NCBI GenBank assembly: GCA_964343195.1
Contig: CAYFIR010000015.1
Location: 7,931 to 71,930, forward strand
DNA from: CAYVAP01 sp964343195
Lineage (GTDB): Bacteria; Bacteroidota; Bacteroidia; J057
DNA length: 64,000 nucleotides
Direction of reading: 5' to 3'
Position 1 is the first letter of the stretch, and each line of letters opens with the position of its first letter. The notes beneath the pieces are model-generated. The model did not search any database and was not told the origin of the DNA. It saw only the letters and a list, made by a program, of their open reading frames with translations. Of the stretch, positions 45,690 to 55,700 are shown piece by piece. The translations under genes were made by a program, and so were the position numbers.

Positions 45690-45896
45690 AGGTCAGATGC
45701 GAGGGCTTCCGACTCCTGCACGTATTCCCCATCTTGGCGAAAATCCTAGCACATATTTTGCATCTCCGCCTTTCGGAAGCTCAAAATCAACTGACGGTAA
45801 GCCACTTACAGCTTTCACCTGGCGGGTAGCCAGATTCCTCCACCAAGGGGCGACGAAAGGAGTTGGCATCCCTCAGAAAGCCAATAAGCCAGCCTG
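45690..45896 (-). repeat. 207-bp duplicated upstream block, copy 1
   Basis: This block and 46779-46987 have the same length and agree over nearly their whole extent, with scattered substitutions. It begins 46 bp upstream of the S74-domain gene start and includes that gene's conserved promoter element. Confidence 0.8.
45721..45764 (-). promoter_or_regulatory. Conserved upstream element, copy A (S74-domain gene)
   Basis: Read on the plus strand: CGTATTCCCCAT, a 7-bp variable part ending in GCG, AAAATCCTAGCAC, two bases, ATTTTGCATC. It lies 77 bp before the start codon. Three other copies precede neighbouring genes on the same strand (46810, 50641, 52720). Confidence 0.7.
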
Positions 45897-45909
45897 CTGG
45901 CAGGCTGGC
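45888..45909 (-). terminator. Hairpin behind the secreted tandem-domain gene
   Basis: GCCAGCCTG (45888-45896) and CAGGCTGGC (45901-45909) pair perfectly over nine bases with a CTGG loop, 31 bp behind the stop of the gene at 45941. On the minus strand TTATTGG follows, a weak T-rich tail. Confidence 0.5.
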
Positions 45910-45940
45910 GCATCTTGAGTACGATCGTATGGAAGCTCCT

Positions 45941-46741
45941 TTACTCCACGAAATCAATTAACATCCGGACTTCAGTCCGTACCAGGGTACGGGTCCCGTT
46001 AATACGGTCTTCCGCCACACGGTCGCTCAGGTCGGGGTGAACGGCCTCCCAGGCCGCGCTTTCGTCCTGGTCCATATCCGCCCAGCTGTCGTAGAAATCG
46101 AGAGTAGAAGCCTGATACGGGAGGTCATCACCCCGAGGGAGGACCAGGGCCGTGATCATCCATCCGGCTCGGGTACCCATCTCTACGCTCTTTTGGTGGA
46201 CAGGCTTGACCATGTTCATCTCCATGTCCAGCCAGGCATCCCAGCCATTTGCTGGAATCCGCATGAAATTTTCCACTTCGATCCGGGGACGTGTATCACC
46301 CGTACGCATCACTACATCGTAGGCTGTCCAGATTTCGGCTTTGACGATCTCACGGTACATTTCCGCCTGATCGGCCATTTCAATTTCTTCCTGGCTCAGT
46401 CCCTTGGTCGCCCTTGCCCAGGTTTCCTCGGTCAAGCCTTCGCGAAAGTTAAGCGCATCCCAGTTCTCGACTTTCGTGATGGTGATGTAGTCATACTCCG
46501 TATGAGTGCCCCTGGGGTACAGGACTTCTTGTAGGTCCCAGCCGGAGATTAGCCCCATCTCCAGACGGTTTTGGTGAATTTTTTTCCACACTGCCTCACA
46601 TTCGAGGTATTGCTGGCCCATACCGGGCTTCACTTTCATGTACTCCACGAGGGCGTACCCCTGGTCTTCCTGAGCGAAGCTGCTGCCTGGCAGCAAACAA
46701 CCCAAAAACAGCAGGCTAAAGAGTTGGATCAATCGGTTCAT
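45941..46741 (-). CDS. Secreted protein with two related alpha/beta domains
   Basis: 266 residues with a signal peptide (LIQLFSLLFLGCLLPGSSFA). Residues about 28-115 (YALVEYMKVKPGMGQQYLEC, then HTEYDYITITKVENW) and about 150-260 (VENFMRIPANGWDAWLDMEM, then TLDFYDSWADMD) look like two copies of a ferredoxin-like dimeric alpha/beta barrel. Each has the strand-helix-strand pattern with a long helix of W, E and M residues. I do not recognise a named family and see no catalytic motif. It carries the same conserved upstream element as its neighbours (copy B, 46810), so it is likely made under the same conditions as the surface proteins. Confidence 0.65.
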   Translation of the reverse strand: MNRLIQLFSLLFLGCLLPGSSFAQEDQGYALVEYMKVKPGMGQQYLECEAVWKKIHQNRLEMGLISGWDLQEVLYPRGTHTEYDYITITKVENWDALNFREGLTEETWARATKGLSQEEIEMADQAEMYREIVKAEIWTAYDVVMRTGDTRPRIEVENFMRIPANGWDAWLDMEMNMVKPVHQKSVEMGTRAGWMITALVLPRGDDLPYQASTLDFYDSWADMDQDESAAWEAVHPDLSDRVAEDRINGTRTLVRTEVRMLIDFVE

Positions 46742-46778
46742 CGTAATAGGTTAAATTGAAAAAATGTTGATAGACTAA

Positions 46779-46987
46779 AGGTCGAATACGAGGGCTTCAA
46801 TCATCTGGACGTATTCCCCATTTTGGCGGAAATCCTAGCACTCATTTTGCATCACCGCCTTTCTGAAGCGCAAAAGAAACTGATGGTAAGCCACTTACAG
46901 CCTTCACCTGGCGGATAGCCAGATTCCCCTGTCAAGGCGTGATGAAAGGAGTTGGTATTCCTCAGAAAGCCAATGAGCCAACCTGCC
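46779..46987 (-). repeat. 207-bp duplicated upstream block, copy 2
   Basis: Second copy of the block at 45690-45896, upstream of the gene at 45941-46741. The inverted repeat present at the far end of copy 1 is not conserved here. Confidence 0.8.
46810..46853 (-). promoter_or_regulatory. Conserved upstream element, copy B
   Basis: CGTATTCCCCAT, then TTTGGCGG, AAATCCTAGCAC, TC, ATTTTGCATC on the plus strand. It lies 68 bp before the start of the secreted tandem-domain gene. Confidence 0.7.
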
Positions 46988-47120
46988 AGCAGCGCTCGAA
47001 AATATCCAGGGGCACGGATGCACCCAACTGGGATAGGCGCACCTGCGGGGCGCATCTATAAGGCTATTCGAACACATCCTTGCAGACTGGCGCGTGAGGG
47101 GTGTCTGATGTCAGGGCGCC

Positions 47121-50100
47121 CTACTTTACCATCAGGCGCATGCGGCCCACGCCACGGGTCCGGCGCAGCTCCAGGGTATAGATGCCCTCTGACAGGTGGC
47201 TCACATCGATGTCCAACCGATGGCTGCCTGCGGGCAGTTCCCGCTGTAGGGTCCATACCTGTCGGCCCTGCGCGTCGATGAGCTGCATATTCACCTGCTC
47301 GCTGCTGCGGAGTTCCAGTTGCAGGTGGGTGAGTGCATCCGCCGGGTTGGGGTACAGGCTCATCTGTAGGTCCGCCTGCAACTGCAACTGCACCTGAGGG
47401 GTGTAGCTCTCGTTCCCGTCCAGGTCGATCTCCTTTACACGGTAGTAGGAGCGCCCCATGTGAGGCGCGGGGTCCCAGGCTTCGTAGCTGCGGGCTCCCT
47501 GAGAAGAACCCGCGGCAGGAGTTCGCACAACCTCCTCGAAATGCACCGCATCGGTGCTGCGCTCCACCACAAATTCATGGGTGTTTTCTTCCCAGGCGGT
47601 CTTCCAGCTGCAGCGCACCTGATTACCCACAGGCGCCGCTTCGAAGCCCAGCCACTCCACCGGGAAGGCCGTCGCATCTGTCACCGCCAGCCGAATGCCG
47701 TCGGACTCGTACAGGAGGGTAAGGACAAAACCGGGAATGGTGGGCAAGTTGGTTGCCAGGAATCCCGTTCCGGGATTGGTGGACATCAGAATCTGAAAGG
47801 TGTCGGAAACGAGCGGTAGCTCGGTGAGGACGATGTCCAACCCTGCCCCGGTATTGCTTGCCAGCCCATTGAAACGCAAGGTGTCATTGACGTCAAGCAG
47901 GGGGTCGATCTGGGCCACATAGGTGGCCGGTCCCAGATCCATATTTCCGTTTACGGTCAGGGCTCCCAGGCTGTCTCCCGGCGCAATGATTCCATCCAGG
48001 GTATTCCAATTGCCGGTCAGGTTGATCAGCCCGCTGCCAGCGAGCAGCCCTGAGTGATCGACACTGCCAGTGGCGGCATGATCCATGACGCCATGGACGT
48101 GCAGGGCTCCGGAGGTCTGGGTGAGGAGGGAGGCCTGGTTGGTGAAGCTTCCATGGCGCCGCAGCTCCAGCTCTCCAGCGTTGTCGAAGATCCCACTGCC
48201 CGCATTTCCATTGGTCAGCTGCCCCAGCGAGTCTACCACAAAGCGGGCACCGTCGAAGTTGTTTACCTGAAAGTCGTTCTGGAAGCTGCCATTGGGCAGG
48301 ATCTCTACTTCAGCGCCTGCCAGGTTGTAGAGGTAGGAGTAGTTGGTGAAGGCGGCGCCAACGGCAATGCGGCCCCCGGCATTGTTGTCGATGATGTAGT
48401 GGTTGTCCAGCACGCCTTCCAGGACCTGTACTTCCCCGTCATTGACCAGGGTGCCGGTCGAGGTGTTTTCAAAGGTCGATTGGTAGCCAATGGTTAGCAC
48501 ACCGCTGTTGTTCACCTGAGCTGCGGCGCCCGAAGCGCCATTGGTTAGATGGGCGAGGCTGTCGATCTTGATGGCCCCACCCTGTGAGTTCGATAGGGTG
48601 CCACGGTTGTCCAGCACGGTGCCGCTGGAATGAACCAACACCAGGGCGTTGGCATAGTTGATCAGGCTTCCCGTATTGATCAGGCTGTCCCCGGCTATAT
48701 AGAGGTTGGCCCGATTAAACAACCCGCCAGAATTATCGATGTCGCCCACATTGATGATGTCATCCAGATTGCTGATGCTGCCAGCATTGGTGATGCGGGC
48801 GCCGGGTTGGTTTTCCAGCGTTCCTGATTGATTGGACAGCAGCCCCCCCAATTCGATGTGTACCTGGCCTTCGTTGCGCAGCAGTGAAGAGGAGTTGCCT
48901 AAAGAGGTGTTACGAAAAGTGGCCAAACTATCCACCTCGATCAGGCCTCCCGCATGGTTGTACAAAGAACCTTGATTCTCAAATGTAGTTTGAGCCGCGA
49001 AGCTTACACCAGACTCCAGGCGCAGGATTCCGCCGCTCAGATTGTGCCACGATCCTCCATTTCGATGTATCGCCGGACTATTAAGTGACGGGTCCTGGCG
49101 CATGTTTACCTGGCCGGCATTCGATAAATAGCCATCGTTATTGAGTAGACCGCTAATGGTGAGGCTGCTCCCCACGCGATTGTCCCACATCCCGTTGGGA
49201 AAGTTGACAAACGAACTACCAGTACCGTCAATAGATCCCCGATTGACAAAGGTGTCGTGGTTTTTTATGGTTGCAGAAGAAATGATTATGCTGCCCACAT
49301 TCTCAAAGTCGCCCCAATTGACCAATTCATTGTAGACTGTCACATTGCTACCTGTGAGGATGCTGTTGGAATTTTGCAGTATACCGACTGTAGCAGGCCC
49401 CAATACGCAAATTCCAGCATTCGTCAGAGACGTCATATTGCCACTGAGGTTCATGGTCCCACTACCACTATTGGATGCGGTCCCAACGACAGTTCCACTA
49501 AAAGAGCCGTCATTATATAGGTTACCACTCACAGACCCACTGAAGGAAATACCACTCTGATTGAAAAGAGCTCCGTTTACACCGTAACCCAAATTGGTGT
49601 TTCCATAGTTATTCATGGTCCCTTGTAACCCGCCAGTTGCACTCCCATAATTGTCAAAGATTACAAACGACATTGATCCCTGATTGGAACAATTTGCCCC
49701 AGCTTCATTCCGAAAGCTGCCACTTATAAAGCTGCTTCCGGCCGAACTTTCGTAATCTCCGTTATTGATCCAGTTATTATTATTAATGTAAGCGCCGCTG
49801 TCGTTGCGAAAATTCCCGTTATTGACAATGGTTCCGAGATTGTAAATCTCAGCTCCTGACACAAAGCCCGGTGAGATATAGTCACCCGAGATACGGAAGT
49901 TCACATCCAGAATAAGGCTGTCACCGCTCGCGACATAGATTTGTGCGCTGTCAGCCCCCCAATTTCCCCCCCCAAACAAACCTACAACACGGGTACGCGT
50001 CTGGAAGGTACCCGGTTGACCGATTTCCAGCCTACTCTGTGGTTTGAGCTGAAAGTTTCCCAATGGTGCGCCAGAATAAACCGTTGTATATATGGTAAAT

Positions 50101-50486
50101 CGGGCTGGAATCCGAATTGTCCCGTAGTTTATCAACGATGCACTAGTGTAATAACCATAGTAGCCAGGATGATTAATGTTAATGACTCCATAGTTGGTCC
50201 TGCCCCCAATGCGATACGCAAGATCCCCGTAAGGTCCATCCATGTTCACCACATCGTTAGGGCCGATCACAGCCCCCGGCACTAATTCTGTACTATCTGT
50301 GTAATAGCCTACTGTAATGCCATTTACGATTATTGGGACTGAAAAATATTGATAACTCCAGCCATTATTCCAGGTATATGTCGTGGCCTCCAGCGAGGAT
50401 AGGCTCCCGAACAAAAGGAGGAGAAGAATCCCCTTTTGAAGGGCCCCGGTGAAGGGTTGCAGCAGAGAGGAAATTGAAGTCGGCAT
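47121..50486 (-). CDS. Large T9SS-secreted beta-solenoid adhesin-like protein
   Basis: 1121 residues from ATG 50486 (signal peptide LQKGILLLLLFGSLSSLEA; the open frame begins at 50549). Residues about 30-900 consist of short repeats alternating Asn-Gly turns and hydrophobic strands (LYNDGSFSG, ELVNWGDFENVGSI, GLLNNDGYLSNAGQVNM). This is the pattern of right-handed parallel beta-helix surface proteins. A pre-CTD domain (AFPVEWLGFEAAPVGNQVRC) and a type A T9SS sorting domain (about 1040-1121: LYPNPADALTHLQL, LIDAQGRQVW, LSEGIYTLELRRT) follow. The C-terminal 180 residues are homologous to those of the 41816-43168 protein. It is likely a cell-surface adhesin or matrix protein. Its element copy C lies 154 bp upstream. 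Confidence 0.85.
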   Translation of the reverse strand: MPTSISSLLQPFTGALQKGILLLLLFGSLSSLEATTYTWNNGWSYQYFSVPIIVNGITVGYYTDSTELVPGAVIGPNDVVNMDGPYGDLAYRIGGRTNYGVININHPGYYGYYTSASLINYGTIRIPARFTIYTTVYSGAPLGNFQLKPQSRLEIGQPGTFQTRTRVVGLFGGGNWGADSAQIYVASGDSLILDVNFRISGDYISPGFVSGAEIYNLGTIVNNGNFRNDSGAYINNNNWINNGDYESSAGSSFISGSFRNEAGANCSNQGSMSFVIFDNYGSATGGLQGTMNNYGNTNLGYGVNGALFNQSGISFSGSVSGNLYNDGSFSGTVVGTASNSGSGTMNLSGNMTSLTNAGICVLGPATVGILQNSNSILTGSNVTVYNELVNWGDFENVGSIIISSATIKNHDTFVNRGSIDGTGSSFVNFPNGMWDNRVGSSLTISGLLNNDGYLSNAGQVNMRQDPSLNSPAIHRNGGSWHNLSGGILRLESGVSFAAQTTFENQGSLYNHAGGLIEVDSLATFRNTSLGNSSSLLRNEGQVHIELGGLLSNQSGTLENQPGARITNAGSISNLDDIINVGDIDNSGGLFNRANLYIAGDSLINTGSLINYANALVLVHSSGTVLDNRGTLSNSQGGAIKIDSLAHLTNGASGAAAQVNNSGVLTIGYQSTFENTSTGTLVNDGEVQVLEGVLDNHYIIDNNAGGRIAVGAAFTNYSYLYNLAGAEVEILPNGSFQNDFQVNNFDGARFVVDSLGQLTNGNAGSGIFDNAGELELRRHGSFTNQASLLTQTSGALHVHGVMDHAATGSVDHSGLLAGSGLINLTGNWNTLDGIIAPGDSLGALTVNGNMDLGPATYVAQIDPLLDVNDTLRFNGLASNTGAGLDIVLTELPLVSDTFQILMSTNPGTGFLATNLPTIPGFVLTLLYESDGIRLAVTDATAFPVEWLGFEAAPVGNQVRCSWKTAWEENTHEFVVERSTDAVHFEEVVRTPAAGSSQGARSYEAWDPAPHMGRSYYRVKEIDLDGNESYTPQVQLQLQADLQMSLYPNPADALTHLQLELRSSEQVNMQLIDAQGRQVWTLQRELPAGSHRLDIDVSHLSEGIYTLELRRTRGVGRMRLMVK

Positions 50487-50640
50487 GATAGAAAAAGATT
50501 TTAGTGGTGCGTGATGGCGCGTAGTCATTCTCCAGGTGCGGGACCCCACATCAGGGGATCCACTTCCTCGGAGAATAGGATTTCCTACGCATCAGGATCA
50601 ACGCTTTCAAGCACCCGTTTTTCTGGGAGGATCACGTGCA

Positions 50641-50685
50641 CGTATTCCCCATGTTGGGCGAAAATCCTAGCACATATTTTGCATC
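50641..50685 (-). promoter_or_regulatory. Conserved upstream element, copy C
   Basis: CGTATTCCCCAT, then GTTGGGCG, AAAATCCTAGCAC, AT, ATTTTGCATC on the plus strand, nearly identical to copy A with one extra base in the variable part. It lies upstream of the beta-solenoid gene. Confidence 0.7.
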
Positions 50686-50784
50686 CGGGGAGAAAATTAT
50701 GGGTTAATGGGCTGGTTTTTAGGGGTTTGTGTATTGCATGGCGAAAATTGTATTTGGCTCGCCAAAAGCCCCATCAGGGCTATA

Positions 50785-50850
50785 AAAACAGCGGCTACCC
50801 AGAGGAGGGTAGCCGCCAAAGGAACCGGGATAAGGCGCGGTTCCTTTGGC
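50785..50850 (-). terminator. Two adjacent perfect hairpins, terminator of the metalloprotease gene
   Basis: Hairpin 1: GCGGCTACCC (50791-50800) with GGGTAGCCGC (50807-50816). Hairpin 2: GCCAAAGGAACC (50815-50826) with GGTTCCTTTGGC (50839-50850). On the minus strand hairpin 2 comes first, 38 bp behind the stop, and hairpin 1 is followed by TGTTTTTATAG, a T-run expected for rho-independent termination. Confidence 0.7.
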
Positions 50851-50887
50851 GAGCCCAGCCCTAAAGGTTTCTCACACCCGCAGGGGG

Positions 50888-52612
50888 TTAATATTGCACC
50901 ATAGAAGCACCAAAGGTGGTCCCTTCCAGGCCGACGGTGAGGTCCTGGTTCAGGTTGATGGTTTGAATGCCGTCGTTGTGGGCTGTATGCCAGACAAAGC
51001 TGTGGAATTGGCCCTTGACTGTTACCGGGGTGTTGACGGGAATCCAGTAGCTCTTGGATTGACCTACCGGCAGGCTACCGGTGTCAAATCTCTTTACGTC
51101 GCCTCCGTCGTTGTAGGTGATCTCAAACTTTCCGGCAAAAGCCCCATTGCAGAGCAGGGTCAGTTTACGCATAGGGGTCGTGGAACTGGCTGGACCTTCC
51201 GAAACGAACTGGGCATCCCACATGGCGCCATAGGTTTTGAAGGTCTTCTTGTCATGCTCATCGGTAAAAGTGATACCGCTGATTTCCTTGATGAATTGAT
51301 AATTGGAGCCGTCCCAGTATTCAGCTTTAATCTTGACGGTATGATCCACCGGGATTGAGAAAAACTGGGATTGGCCTGCCATCAGCATTCTGGACTGATC
51401 CACGGAAGGTAGATATCCCTCCTCTGGTGTTTGGCTTACCAGAGTAAACCTGGCATTATACCCGCCCTGGTTGAATACAACGATCTGAGCCATGGCCTCT
51501 CGTTCCCTGGCCCCGTACATCTTCTGGATCCCCACTATGTCATAGGGACTCAGGTAGTTGCTACGGGAGACCGAGTAGCAGTAATTCATCACGGATTCAT
51601 TGTCGCAAGGGGTAACGTAGGTGTCTCCTTCAGTACCCTGGGGTTCTTTCCAGCATCCGCAATCTTCACGGTTGTGCTCGTGAGCTATTCCAAGTGCATG
51701 GCCAAATTCATGGATGGCAATGATTTTGATGCCTTTTTCCAGGCCATGGTTGATTCGATAGCCACTCCCCCAGTGTACCAGGTCAAAATCGAGAACCATG
51801 CCATTCTCTTTTCCATTCAGGTACATCCCAAGGCCTTTTGTATGTGGACTATTGTCCGGATTATCATCGACCTGGATTCTGATACCCTGGGAATAATCCT
51901 GGCAGGTGCCCCACCCGGTGAAGTTGATATCGGCTACATCGCCCCAGGTTCCCTGTATAGCTTCCTTCACCCATTGGCGATGCTGGGAATAGGCTGGGTC
52001 ATCGTCTTCCCAGCATACATTGATATCATTGATCAGCCAGAGGCTGCTGGATTCCGAGACCAGATCATCGGGTTGATTTGTCGCAGTGATGAACCTGAAT
52101 TTTTGGTTGTCACCACCCCAAATCTCCCATTGGTGGATCTGCGCGCCAGGAGAAGCAGACACCTGGGATACATCCAGGGCTTTTCCGCTGTGTTTGGCCA
52201 CGATGCTGACATAGCCTCCCCCTACATCCTGCAGTTTGAACTTCTGGTTGTCATTGCCCCAGATTTCCCATTGATGGATCAGTGCGCCGTTTTCGCTGGA
52301 AACGCCGGAGACATCGATGGCTTTGCCGCTGTGTTTGGCCACCAGGTAAAAGTAGCCTTCGCCCGCATCCTGCAAGCGGAAGATCTGGTTGTCCTGCTCG
52401 GTTCTGTGGTTTTGGATGAGCACCGTACCATTGTCCGTGTTTCGGTCGGGAACTTCCAGATACAGGCTACTGTGCTTAGCCTGGATGAAAAATTCCTGGC
52501 CCTCGGTAAATTGTCCAAATAGGTCCATGCCAGGCAGGAGGAAAAAGCCCAGGATGGTTAAGGCAATACGCCAGGATGTCGTGTGAATGAAAGCTTTCAT
52601 GTCAGGTTTCAT
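50888..52612 (-). CDS. Secreted ricin-type lectin / astacin-like zinc metalloprotease
   Basis: About 574 residues from ATG 52612 (52600 is equally possible). The signal peptide is followed by a beta-trefoil lectin domain (about 30-165) with three repeats of the FYLVAKHSGKAIDVSGVS / IHQWEIWGNDNQKF type. The zinc protease domain (about 180-360) has HEFGHALGIAHEHNRED, matching the astacin signature HExxHxxGxxHExxR, and the Met-turn ESVMNYCYS. The C-terminal 200 residues hold two beta-rich repeats (IVVFNQGGYNARFTLV and LTLLCNGAFAGKFEITYN) of a kind I cannot name. No T9SS sorting domain is seen, so it may be released. The lectin part probably binds sugar near the cleavage target. Element D lies about 110 bp upstream. 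Confidence 0.82.
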   Translation of the reverse strand: MKPDMKAFIHTTSWRIALTILGFFLLPGMDLFGQFTEGQEFFIQAKHSSLYLEVPDRNTDNGTVLIQNHRTEQDNQIFRLQDAGEGYFYLVAKHSGKAIDVSGVSSENGALIHQWEIWGNDNQKFKLQDVGGGYVSIVAKHSGKALDVSQVSASPGAQIHQWEIWGGDNQKFRFITATNQPDDLVSESSSLWLINDINVCWEDDDPAYSQHRQWVKEAIQGTWGDVADINFTGWGTCQDYSQGIRIQVDDNPDNSPHTKGLGMYLNGKENGMVLDFDLVHWGSGYRINHGLEKGIKIIAIHEFGHALGIAHEHNREDCGCWKEPQGTEGDTYVTPCDNESVMNYCYSVSRSNYLSPYDIVGIQKMYGAREREAMAQIVVFNQGGYNARFTLVSQTPEEGYLPSVDQSRMLMAGQSQFFSIPVDHTVKIKAEYWDGSNYQFIKEISGITFTDEHDKKTFKTYGAMWDAQFVSEGPASSTTPMRKLTLLCNGAFAGKFEITYNDGGDVKRFDTGSLPVGQSKSYWIPVNTPVTVKGQFHSFVWHTAHNDGIQTINLNQDLTVGLEGTTFGASMVQY

Positions 52613-52719
52613 ATTCGGGTTGGTTTTTGATGAAAAAAATGGATAGAACGCCGGGCGGACCGGGCATTCGTTTCCAGATGATTCCAAGGTCCGATCTGGC
52701 AGGAACCACTTCTTTCACC

Positions 52720-52759
52720 TATTCCCCATCGACAAAAAAATCCTAGCACCTATTTTGCA
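52720..52759 (-). promoter_or_regulatory. Conserved upstream element, copy D
   Basis: TATTCCCCAT, a variable A-rich part, AAAATCCTAGCAC, CT, ATTTTGCA on the plus strand. The core blocks match the other three copies while the flanks do not, which points to selection on the blocks. It precedes the metalloprotease gene. Confidence 0.65.
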
Positions 52760-52798
52760 CAGGGCTTGAAATGGAAGTCGTAAATTTCTGAATAACAG

Positions 52799-55700
52799 CT
52801 ACTTGCGTATTGCACTCGGTGTATAGCCAAATTCTTCCGAAAAAGCGCGGCTGAAGTAGCTGGGGTCACTGAAGCCGACCGCATAGGCGACCTCCGAGAC
52901 ATGCTGCTCGCTGCTTTGTAGCAGCCTCACCGCCTCTTGCAGGCGTATCAGGCGGATAAACTGACTGGGCGTCTTACCCACCAGGGCCTTGAGCTTGCGG
53001 TTGACCTGGGTGTTGCTCAGCCTGGCCGCACGGCAGAGGTCGTTTACGCCCAGTTGGGGATCATCCAGGCGCTTGTGGATGGCCTGTATCAGCTTTTGGA
53101 GAAAGGCTTCGTCCGGACCAGGGGTCTTTTTCTGGACGATTTCCTGGAATACTGCTCCCCCGCCAGCGTAGCGGGCCTTGAGGGCCTGCCGCAACTCCCG
53201 CAGCTTTTCCAGCCGGATGAAGAGCTCTTCCTTTTCGAAGGGTTTGGTGAGGTAGGCATCGGCGCCGCCCCGCAGGCCGGTCAGGCGGTCTTCCTGCGTG
53301 CCTCGTGCCGTGAGCAGGATGATGGGGATGTGGCTGCTGCGTTCGTCCTGCTTCAGTCTTTCGCAGACCTCAAAGCCATCCATGCCAGGCATCATCACAT
53401 CGCTGATGACGATGTCGGGGATTACCTCCAGTACGCGGTCCAGGCCCGCCTGTCCGTTGCGCTCGACGTGGATGTGGTAGCGCGCCTGCAGCAGCCCGGT
53501 GATGTAGGTGGCTACATCGGCATTGTCTTCAATAAGGACGAGTACGGGTTTTTCTGCGGCAACCTCGGTCGGGGGTAGCGCTGCGGCAGTTTCAGGGCTG
53601 GGGGAGGGCTGTGAGGTCAGCTCCTGCGGCGCAGGAAGATCGGCAGTCCTCCGGACTGGCAGGCGCACGGTAAAGGTACTGCCTTGTCCCAGTTGACTCT
53701 GCACCGAGATTTCGCCCTCCATCAACTGCACCAACTCGCGCGTGAGGGAGAGCCCGATGCCCGTGCCTTCGCCCTTGCGGGTAGCAGAGGTATCTGTCTG
53801 ATAAAAACGGTCAAAGATCCGTTGCAGGTCTTCAGCAGCCATGCCGATGCCGGTATCCTGTACCTTGAGGCGGAGCCAGGGTTGGCCTTTTGCCTCTTCC
53901 AGGGCGGCGTGGAGGACAATCTTTCCACTCTCTGGAGTGAACTTCAAGGCATTGGAGAGCAGGTTATAGACGATGTGCTGGATTTTGGCTTCGTCATAGT
54001 CCATGACCAACGCTTCTACCTCTGGGTAAAAGAGCAGGCGGATGTCTTTGTCCTGGGCCATGGAGAAGAAAGATTCGGTCAGGTATTCGAGAAAGGGGAT
54101 GATGTCGCCCTGCACCAGGGTAAGTTGGAGCTTGCCTGATTCCAGTTTGGAGAGGTCCAGCATCTGATTGATCAGACGCAGCAGGTTTTGGCTGTTGCGC
54201 CGGATCAGGTCACGCTCCTTGCTGTGCCCCCGGATCTGGTCCACCATTCCAAGGATAACGGTCAGGGGGGTGCGAAACTCATGGGTGATGTTGGCGTAGA
54301 GCCGGGCTTTGGCTTCGTCCAGTTCCTGGAGTTGAAGGGCCTGGGCCTCGGCCGCCTCGGCCCTCAGGTTGACCTCACGCAGATGCGCCCGGGCCCGCTC
54401 GGTCCGGAGCAGGCGGCGGCGCTGCAAGCGGTCCAAAGCAAAAAGAGCCAACAGGAAGAGCAGGCCGTAGCCAAAAAAGGCCCAGAGAGTCTGCCACCAG
54501 GGCGCCCGGATGACCACTTCCATGGTGGCGGTTTCATGGCTCCATACGCCGTCCGGATTGGCGGCCTGCACCTGAAAGGTATATCGGCCCGGCGGTAGGT
54601 TGGGGTATATGGCTAGGCGCTGCGAGCCGACCTCCCGCCATTCTGATTCGTATGGTGCCAACCTGTATCGAAAGCTATTGGCCTCAGGCTGCGTAAAGTC
54701 TAATCCCATGAATTCAAATGTCAGGTCATTCTGGTCATGGGCAAAGGACTTCCCCCCCGCATTAATTCGATATTGGTTGGCCCCTTCACCAGGAAGGGCG
54801 TGGTATACCTGGTCAAACACCTTCAGGCTATGAATAACCGGTCGAGGGGCTACCGTATCATCCCGAACCAGGTTGGGATCAATCTGTAGAATGCCCCCAT
54901 TGCCCCCAAACCACAACTTGCCATCGGGCAGGGCTATGGTAGCAAGGGGATAAAACTCATGGATGGAAGGGGTCTTGCTGAGCGGAAAGGTCCGTATGCG
55001 GGTATTTCCTTGTTCCATCCAGGCGATGCCCTGGGTAGTAGCAATCCACAAGCGCCCCAGGGAGTCCTTGCTCAGGCTAAAAACCATGCTGCCGGGCAGG
55101 CCATCGGCCTGGGTAAACTTCGTATACGTCTGGTCGAGTGGGTTACATTTCAGCAATCCCAGGCCATTGGTCCCCAACCATAGCGCCTCGGGTCCAAGGG
55201 ATAAAATGGCTTCGACATTGTAGCCAGTCAGGACGGTTTCAATCTCCCGGGATTGGACATCCAAATGAAATAGACCTACAGGTGTCCCCAACCACACCTT
55301 GGTTCCCTGATCGGGTACGATGGCGCGCACCCCTGGAAAGGGACCGGGCAATTGCGTGGGGGGAACTTGTGTAGGGTCGGATTGGCCCTCCCAATAGAAG
55401 AGCCCTTGTGGAGTACCCACCCAGATCGTTCCCGCCTCGTCCTGATAGATGGCATCGACTGGAAAGCTACGCTTAGGGTCAGGTTGGGGAAACTGACGCA
55501 AGCGTTCAGTCGACAGGTCAATCTGAACGAGGCCATGGTGGCCGGTTCCTATCAGCAGATGCCTGGGGTCTTGCTGGTACAGAGACAGCACCATTTCTGA
55601 ATTGCGCCCCCGCTCCGGCACGCTCCGGCCTGGTTCAAACAGGCGGCTTTTGCCCCCGTTGGGGTCGAGGCGTTCCAGTCCGGCCCAGGTTCCGGCCCAT

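Larger units (their letters stand above)
46742..47120. other. Intergenic region with duplicated block
   Basis: 379 bp. It is mostly the second copy of the 207-bp block (46779-46987), which contains element B. The remaining part up to the T9SS gene end at 47121 shows only short GC-rich repeats and no gene. Confidence 0.6.
50487..50887. other. Intergenic region with element C and tandem hairpins
   Basis: 401 bp. It contains conserved element C (50641-50685) and, on its right, two adjacent perfect hairpins (50791-50816, 50815-50850) behind the metalloprotease gene. No gene seen. Confidence 0.6.
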
